A stretch of DNA of 64,000 nt, from NCBI GenBank assembly GCA_023229465.1, contig JALNZE010000001.1, positions 377,867 to 441,866 of the forward strand, read 5' to 3'. How positions within the stretch are numbered: position 1 is the stretch's first letter; each line of letters opens with the position of its first letter. This DNA is from Chitinophagaceae bacterium. Its GTDB lineage: Bacteria; Bacteroidota; Bacteroidia; Chitinophagales; Chitinophagaceae. Under the pieces are notes generated by a model. It searched no databases and was not told the DNA's origin. It saw only the letters and a program-made list of their open reading frames with translations. Shown here in pieces: positions 60,160-64,000 of the stretch. The position numbers and the translations under genes were made by a program.

Positions 60160-61197
60160 ATGGTTAAAATAGGCGATATAGTATTACCAGATTTCCCTTT
60201 ATTGCTGGCACCTATGGAGGATGTAAGCGATCCGCCCTTCCGTGCCGTGTGCAAAGATAATGGCGCCGACCTGATGTATACAGAGTTCATCAGCAGTGAG
60301 GGACTGATCCGCGATGCGATGAAAAGCCGTCATAAACTGGACATTTATAATTATGAACGCCCAATCGGTATCCAGATATTTGGTGGCGATGAAGACGCTA
60401 TGGCCCTGAGTGCTAAAATTGTTGCAGCCGTAAATCCAGACCTGGTTGATATTAATTTTGGATGCCCGGTAAAAAAAGTGGTGACGAAAGGTGCCGGTGC
60501 CGGTGTATTAAAAGACGTGGACCTGATGGTTAGACTAACCAAAGCCGTTGTAAAAAGCACCCATTTACCCGTAACGGTAAAAACAAGATTAGGCTGGGAT
60601 GATAACACCAAAAATATTGAAGAAGTAGCCGAACGTTTACAGGATACCGGTATTAAAGCGCTGGCCATTCACGGACGTACCCGCTCGCAGATGTATAAAG
60701 GCGAAGCTGACTGGACCCTGATAGCGAAAGTGAAAAATAATCCGCGCATACAGATTCCGATATTTGGTAATGGAGATATAGATAGTCCGCAAAAAGCGCT
60801 GGAGTATAAAAACCGTTTTGGAGTTGACGGTATCATGATCGGAAGGGCGGCTATTGGTTATCCATGGATCTTCCGCGAGATCAAACATTACCTGGCCACC
60901 GGCGAATTACTTGCCCCGCCTACACTTGAAGAAAGAGTAGAAGTATGCCGGAAACATTTACGAAAATCACTCGAATGGAAGGGACCGATTGCAGGCATCA
61001 ATGAAATGCGCAGGCATTATGCTAATTATTTGAAAGGCCTCCCTAATATTAAAGACTTCCGGAGCCGACTGGTTACTTTACAAACAATGGAAGAAGTGGA
61101 AGAAGTATTAAATGAAGTGAAAGTAAAATATGAGGGATTTACGATTGATCGAACACCGATTGAATTGATCAACTATCATGAGAAATGTCCTGTATAA
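60160..61197 (+). CDS. dusB: tRNA dihydrouridine synthase B
   Basis: 345 residues: 'LLAPMEDVSDPPFRAVCKDN', 'GADLMYTEFISSEGLIRDAM', and 'INFGCPVKKVVTKGAGAGVL' with the catalytic Cys; also 'HGRTRSQMYKGEADW' (FMN and tRNA contact) and 'GNGDIDSPQKALEY'. Reduces uridine to dihydrouridine in tRNA using FMN and NADPH. Confidence 0.93.
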   Translation: MVKIGDIVLPDFPLLLAPMEDVSDPPFRAVCKDNGADLMYTEFISSEGLIRDAMKSRHKLDIYNYERPIGIQIFGGDEDAMALSAKIVAAVNPDLVDINFGCPVKKVVTKGAGAGVLKDVDLMVRLTKAVVKSTHLPVTVKTRLGWDDNTKNIEEVAERLQDTGIKALAIHGRTRSQMYKGEADWTLIAKVKNNPRIQIPIFGNGDIDSPQKALEYKNRFGVDGIMIGRAAIGYPWIFREIKHYLATGELLAPPTLEERVEVCRKHLRKSLEWKGPIAGINEMRRHYANYLKGLPNIKDFRSRLVTLQTMEEVEEVLNEVKVKYEGFTIDRTPIELINYHEKCPV

Positions 61198-61255
61198 CTT
61201 TTTTTGAGCACTCAGTACTTTTAAAGTTCTTATCACCGCAGAAAACAATTCCTCC

Positions 61256-62635
61256 TCACCTGATAATCCATTTAAAAATCCCCAGCTTCCCTTTCAATGG
61301 CGGATACTTCATAGCAGGATCAAACCAGGTAGGCGTTTTCATCACTGCTTTTTTATGACTGAATGTTTCAAAAGAATACCTGCCATGATATGCCCCCAAT
61401 CCACTAAATCCTCTGCCGCCGAAAGGCAGGTTGGGATTGGTTAAATGCCAGCTCGTATTATTTACACAGGCCCCACCGGAAGGTACTGCATCCAACCATA
61501 ATTTTTCTTTCATAGTATTCGATGTGAAAATATAAAATGCCAATGGGTTTGGATTCTTGGCAATAATGGCCAAGGCCTCTTCTGTTGTATTGAAACTGAG
61601 AATGGGTAACACCGGACCAAATATTTCATCTTTCATGATAGCAGATTCTGTGCTAACACCATCCAGTAAACTGGGCTCAATAAACAAAGTTTCTTTGTTG
61701 TAGCGGCCCCCATGAATCAGGTTACCCTGGCTGAGATACTTCACTACCCTGTCAAATTGTTTTTCGTTAATGAGCTTGCCATAGTTCTCATTCTCTTCCG
61801 GTTTATCGCCAAAGAACTGAACGATCCTGTTTTTTAACGCTGCCACCAATGCCTCTTTTTGAGAAGCATGCACCAACACATAATCCGGCGCCACACACAT
61901 TTGTCCGGCATTGGAAAATTTGGTCATCGCAATTCTTTTGGCAGCAATATTGATATTGGCATCGCTTTCAACCACACAAGGACTTTTTCCTCCCAACTCC
62001 AAAGTAACCGGCACTAATTTTTCGGCAGCCATTTTATAAATGATCCTGCCAACAACGGTACTTCCTGTATAAAATACATGATCAAATGTAAAATGGTTCA
62101 TCATATTGGGGATAACAGTGGCGCCATCGCCGGGTACAAACAGAATATAGTCATTGGTAAAACTGGCTTCAATTATTTTCTGCATCACAGCGGCAGTAGC
62201 CGGCGCAAACTCACTGGGTTTGAGTACCACACAATTACCGGCAGCTATCGCGCCCAATAAAGGCGTGAATAATAATTGCAAGGGATAGTTCCACGGACCA
62301 ATGGCCAGTACCACACCCAATGGCTCACGCAATACCCTGCTGCCGGAAGGCAGGTTGAGTAAATTGGTAGACACCGATTCCGGTTCCATCCATTCACGTA
62401 AATGGCTGATGGTATCATTTAGTTCTGCCAGAAAAAAACCGTTCTCTGTTACCCAGCATTCTTCTTTACTTTTTTTCAGATCGGTGTATAATGCTTCATA
62501 TATCTCTGACTCATGCGCTATCACTGCCTTTTTTAAAACGAGTAATTGTTGTTTACGGAATGCATAGGGTTTGGTAACACCGCTCTCAAAATAGCGGCGC
62601 ATGGCAGTTAATTGCGGGAGTATCTCTTCAGACAT
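61256..62635 (-). CDS. Aldehyde dehydrogenase
   Basis: 459 residues, class-3-like ALDH: 'REPLGVVLAIGPWNYPLQLL' (NAD loop), catalytic Glu in 'VTLELGGKSPCVVESD', catalytic Cys in 'FSNAGQMCVAPDYVLV', and 'KDEIFGPVLPILSFNTTEEA'. The protein length, missing about 30 N-terminal residues of the longer ALDHs, is normal for the ALDH3 subgroup, which oxidises medium- and long-chain aldehydes. Confidence 0.92.
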   Translation of the reverse strand: MSEEILPQLTAMRRYFESGVTKPYAFRKQQLLVLKKAVIAHESEIYEALYTDLKKSKEECWVTENGFFLAELNDTISHLREWMEPESVSTNLLNLPSGSRVLREPLGVVLAIGPWNYPLQLLFTPLLGAIAAGNCVVLKPSEFAPATAAVMQKIIEASFTNDYILFVPGDGATVIPNMMNHFTFDHVFYTGSTVVGRIIYKMAAEKLVPVTLELGGKSPCVVESDANINIAAKRIAMTKFSNAGQMCVAPDYVLVHASQKEALVAALKNRIVQFFGDKPEENENYGKLINEKQFDRVVKYLSQGNLIHGGRYNKETLFIEPSLLDGVSTESAIMKDEIFGPVLPILSFNTTEEALAIIAKNPNPLAFYIFTSNTMKEKLWLDAVPSGGACVNNTSWHLTNPNLPFGGRGFSGLGAYHGRYSFETFSHKKAVMKTPTWFDPAMKYPPLKGKLGIFKWIIR

Positions 62636-63286
62636 ATAACAGGCTTTTAATTAGTACAAGATAACCATTGTTTTACTTCCCGGTAAAGAAGCAGGTAAGC
62701 TTTACCGCTGATGCTTAAGAGCTATGCGTAAACGTAGTATTTTAGAAAATGATGGCTACTATTTTTAATAGCACGAAATTTTCGGGAAGAGGGAAGGTGG
62801 AAAGAGTTGGGAGTTAGGAGTTGGGAGTTAGGAGTTGGGGGTACAAGGACAGTAAAACTGAAATGATTTGTTTAAGGCAGGATGTAAAAATGGATGATTA
62901 CTGTAATAAAATGTATTTTATTATTTTAAATCGAATTATAGGTTCCCTTACACCCAAAAGTGCACCGAAGTATTGAGTTACTTTTTAAAAATCTACACAC
63001 TGGCAGCAGCCAAAAATGACTTTAGTCAATTTGTGTAGAAGTATGCCTAACCAACAAAAAACACTACAATACCACCCCTGACCGTGCAAACCTGCTGCAT
63101 TTTTACCGTTTTATGGAGAAAGTGCCGGAGAAAAACGGCACTTCAGAAAATAAATGATAACAGAAGCAACGATTATTGCTTTACCGGGGTCAATATTAAG
63201 TAAGCCGCCTAAATAAGTAGTTGAAATTTTTTTCTTTCACTGCTTTTTTGCGGCGTTTCTGTAATGCATTTAAAACCAATATCCGT
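62636..63286. other. 651-bp noncoding stretch
   Basis: No gene seen. It holds a GGAGTT-type tandem tract (about 62797-62842) and an 8-bp hairpin AAGTGCCG/CGGCACTT (63120-63127 and 63136-63143) without a T run, plus a TGACTTTAGTCA near-palindrome (63016-63027). The hairpin could be part of a small RNA or the 5' leader of the next gene. Confidence 0.4.
62797..62842 (+). repeat. GGAGTT-type tandem tract
   Basis: Repeats of GTTGGGAGTTAGGAGTTGGG type, three to four units, in noncoding sequence upstream of the ALDH gene. Confidence 0.6.
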
Positions 63287-63736
63287 ATGCGCACACGCGT
63301 ATTATTTCCTGTTACCCTGCTCTGTGCAGTTGTATTCTCAGCCTGCAGCTCATCCCGCCCCATGGCCCATTTGATCATTAATAATGAAAGCGGTCTGGAC
63401 ATTCCCCTCAATGTATCCATTACCAATAATATAGAAGGCGAACCGGGGGAAACCCTCAACAACACCATCAAACCCGGTTTGCAGGAGCTGGGTTCCCGTA
63501 AATTTCCCAGGGGCTCCTATTCCATTACAGCGGAAACCAACAACAGCCTTATATCCATCAAAAAAAACCTGTCGCTCGACACAGACAAGTGGATCATGAT
63601 CACCTACACCCACAACGACTCCATGAATATCCAGAAGAAATATGGTTATGTAGATACCTCCCTGCTGAAAAAAGTGAATGGTAAATATACCGGCCTCGAT
63701 ATGTACATTGAGAACCGCAAACCACCCACTCTCTGA
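63287..63736 (+). CDS. Exported lipoprotein of unknown function
   Basis: 149 residues from the ATG at 63287 (MRTRVLFPVTLLCAVVFSAC). Lipobox 'VFSACSSS' gives a lipidated Cys at about residue 20. The mature part is a single small beta domain ('HLIINNESGLDIPLNVSITN', 'YSITAETNNSLISIKKNLSL') with no motif I know. An in-frame ATG at 63221 is less likely, since the lipoprotein signal fits the shorter start. Confidence 0.72.
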   Translation: MRTRVLFPVTLLCAVVFSACSSSRPMAHLIINNESGLDIPLNVSITNNIEGEPGETLNNTIKPGLQELGSRKFPRGSYSITAETNNSLISIKKNLSLDTDKWIMITYTHNDSMNIQKKYGYVDTSLLKKVNGKYTGLDMYIENRKPPTL

Positions 63737-63772
63737 CATTAAATACTCACTCCGGCTATCCATATATTGAAA

Positions 63773-64000
63773 GTTGCTACAGGGTGGTTATCCCTACGGG
63801 ATATTTTTCTTTGCCCCATAGGGGCTACCTTTTTTCGATCATTATTATTTACCATCATCCTTTGGGTAGCCCCTAAGGGGCATCTTACATCTTCTCCCGC
63901 ATCATGTTGCTACAGAGCGGTTATCCCTACGGGATATTTTTCTTTGCCCCATAGGGGCTACCTTTTTTCGATCATTATTATTTACCATCATCCTTTGTGT
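63773..64000 (+). repeat. 133-bp direct repeat array with inverted-repeat units, running off the window edge
   Basis: A unit beginning GTTGCTACAG at 63773 recurs at 63906 with only three differences in the roughly 95 bp visible. Each unit carries small hairpins: TATCCC/GGGATA, GCCCC ATA GGGGC and, in the first, GCCCC TAA GGGGC. The second and third lie on a longer inverted repeat (about 63813-63830 with 63866-63884). The array continues beyond the window. Similar in style to REP elements. Confidence 0.8.

Noticed and set aside
63350..63763. Minus-strand open frame of 137 codons
   Set aside because: Antisense to the lipoprotein gene; composition (Gly/Ile/His-rich) and lack of motifs argue against it.
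1..64000. tRNA or rRNA genes
   Set aside because: I looked for TpsiC-loop-like GGTTCGAATCC and rRNA-like blocks and saw none; a tRNAscan/Infernal run would be decisive.

Overview
This window looks like a chromosomal segment from a Bacteroidota bacterium, most likely of the Chitinophagaceae type. The evidence is: many genes preceded by the Bacteroidota -7 element TAnnTTTG, with few strong Shine-Dalgarno sites; a split cobalamin-dependent methionine synthase; a 41-residue ribosomal protein bTHX next to HU; a coaX / outer-membrane protein / lptC run; and many small conserved families typical of the phylum (DUF4286, DUF2007, DUF2911, tRNA_anti-like). Most of the window is ordinary core genome. 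I found no rRNA or tRNA gene, no intact transposase, no prophage and no CRISPR array.

Layout. 1-3.3 kb: tail of an unknown gene, a radical SAM/SPASM protein, a MarR regulator and a secreted GHL10 glycosidase. 3.3-5.3 kb: an AT-rich accessory patch with an HNH endonuclease, two decayed reading frames and several short inverted repeats. 5.3-12.6 kb: a nitric-oxide defence island on the minus strand. It has a seven-gene operon (RIC di-iron repair protein, hemerythrin, lipoprotein, DUF1858/DUF2249 protein, NnrS/CcoN-like membrane protein, MIP18/SufT-like factor, Rrf2 regulator) and, upstream, a quinol-type nitric oxide reductase gene with its own promoter region. Long palindromes precede both units and share an AAAG-N10-CTTT core, which suggests one regulator, probably the encoded Rrf2 protein.

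12.7-26.3 kb: repair and metabolism on the plus strand (UvrD-type helicase/nuclease, Ig-like lipoprotein, recR, YceI, split metH behind a structured leader, exonuclease III). 26.6-28.9 kb: HU, bTHX, a class V aminotransferase and a small Cys protein. 28.8-34.3 kb: a MeaB GTPase, then surface-glycan genes (FkbM methyltransferase and four GT2-type glycosyltransferases). 34.4-46.7 kb: coaX, envelope genes (OMP, LptC), aldo/keto reductase, an ECF sigma/anti-sigma pair with an exported target-like protein, a CorC-type protein, TatC, RpiB, an M28 peptidase and a deoxyhypusine-synthase-like protein. 46.8-50.5 kb: a tightly coupled lipid-linked-sugar cluster (methyltransferase, GT87, DPM/GtrB-type GT2, polysaccharide deacetylase). 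50.5-64 kb: AcpH, cystathionine gamma-synthase, LpxH-like phosphoesterase plus glycosyltransferase, SDR, HAD phosphatase, a phospholipid operon (CPBP protease, DUF2007, CdsA, Psd), DusB, an aldehyde dehydrogenase, a lipoprotein, and a 133-bp direct repeat running off the end.

The points I would look at first are the NO island with its paired operators, the metH leader, the deoxyhypusine-synthase homologue in a bacterium, the GGAGTT-type interspersed repeat that sits at gene ends and appears to have been absorbed into an SDR coding sequence, and the terminal repeat array. All family calls are from reading motifs by eye; no database search was run.
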